From NCBI GenBank assembly GCA_937995275.1, contig CALKKN010000219.1:1-6488 (forward strand): a stretch of DNA of 6,488 bases, written 5' to 3'. The notes beneath the pieces are model-generated. The model was not told the origin of the DNA and searched no databases. It saw only the letters and a list, made by a program, of their open reading frames with translations. A program made the position numbers and the translations under genes. Each line of letters opens with the position of its first letter. Positions within the stretch are counted from its first letter, which is position 1. This stretch comes from an uncultured Lysobacterales bacterium. Its GTDB lineage: Bacteria > Pseudomonadota > Gammaproteobacteria > Xanthomonadales > SZUA-36. This document shows, piece after piece, positions 6,250-6,488 of this stretch.

Positions 6250-6395
6250 CGCCTGGCAGGACTCGAGCTTGCTGTCGCTGCACAGCGCTTCTTTCGCGCT
6301 ACACGCGAAAACCGCCTTCCCTACGCCTGCGCCTGGCAGGACTCGAGTCAGCTGTCGCTGCGCGGCGCTTCTTTCGCGCTACGCGCGAAAACCGC
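6250..6395. repeat. Two direct copies of a 66 bp element at 80 bp period
   Basis: Copies at 6250-6315 and 6330-6395 differ at six positions (about 91% identical), clustered in three short patches. Each begins CGCCTGGCAGGACTCGAG and ends GCGAAAACCGC. Each includes an inverted repeat TTTCGCG...CGCGAAA; in the second copy this is a perfect 8 bp stem, TTTCGCGC-TAC-GCGCGAAA (6372-6390). The CAGGACTCGAG part resembles the complement of a tRNA T-arm 3' half, so the element may descend from a tRNA end. I see no protein gene here. Confidence 0.7.
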
Positions 6396-6488
6396 ACCGC
6401 TCCGCGGGCATTTATGCGATCCTCGCTGCCCTTCGGGCAGTCTCGAATCGACTCGGTTCGAGTCCTGTTCGAGTATGCCATTCCCTCA
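6396..6488. other. Hairpin-rich non-coding stretch at the right edge
   Basis: Two perfect hairpins are visible: CTGCCC-TTC-GGGCAG (6426-6440) and GACTCG-GTT-CGAGTC (6450-6464). Neither is followed by a U-run, so neither is an intrinsic terminator. A 60-residue arginine-rich minus-strand frame (6299-6481) runs through these hairpins and the tandem repeat; its composition looks like translated repeat DNA. I see no supported gene here. Confidence 0.5.

Noticed and set aside
6440..6480. A degenerate tRNA at the right edge (GGTTCGAGTCC, ending GCCA)
   Set aside because: The would-be T-stem does not pair, and no anticodon or acceptor stem can be built.
6299..6481. 60-codon arginine-rich minus-strand frame
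   Set aside because: It reads through a tandem repeat and two hairpins, and its composition reflects the repeat DNA.

Overview
The window reads as GC-rich gammaproteobacterial chromosome. The evidence is the trigger factor–ClpP–ClpX gene order, a [4Fe-4S] Fnr/Anr regulator next to an oxygen-independent HemN, and dispersed REP-like repeats resembling those of pseudomonads and xanthomonads. The proteins are close to E. coli length and motif layout. I cannot name the genus; a facultative anaerobe or denitrifier-type gammaproteobacterium is my best guess. All protein genes and all three tRNAs lie on the minus strand, so transcription runs from right to left.

Right end (about 6023-6488): no protein gene is supported. 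This stretch holds two copies of a 66 bp element at an exact 80 bp period, several perfect hairpins, an inverted pair of REP-like repeats, and a promoter for the tRNA cluster. Next come tRNA-His(GUG), tRNA-Lys(CUU) and tRNA-Leu(UAG), then tig, clpP and clpX. These form a nascent-chain folding and protein-degradation cluster. After clpX one REP-like repeat follows; the lon gene that often comes next in gammaproteobacteria is absent.

Middle (about 1958-2299): this gene-free interval is the most interesting part. A strong intrinsic terminator points along the plus strand, yet no plus-strand gene precedes it. Upstream of it is a set of hairpins (about 100 nt in all), a -10 element, and an FNR-like palindrome (TGAC-N4-GTCA) centred exactly 41.5 bp before the predicted start. 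A second FNR-like palindrome (TTGAC-N4-GTCAA) has the same geometry toward hemN. I infer an undescribed anaerobically induced small RNA, divergent from hemN and functionally comparable to enteric FnrS, although not similar to it in sequence as I recall it.

Left part: hemN (anaerobic haem synthesis) is followed by the start of an fnr/anr gene cut by the window edge. The fnr promoter has a perfect TATAAT, and a 16 bp palindrome lies between its -35 and -10. The small RNA contains an 11-nt stretch able to pair with the fnr ribosome-binding site. This suggests, as inference only, a loop in which Fnr activates hemN and the small RNA, and the small RNA restrains fnr translation.
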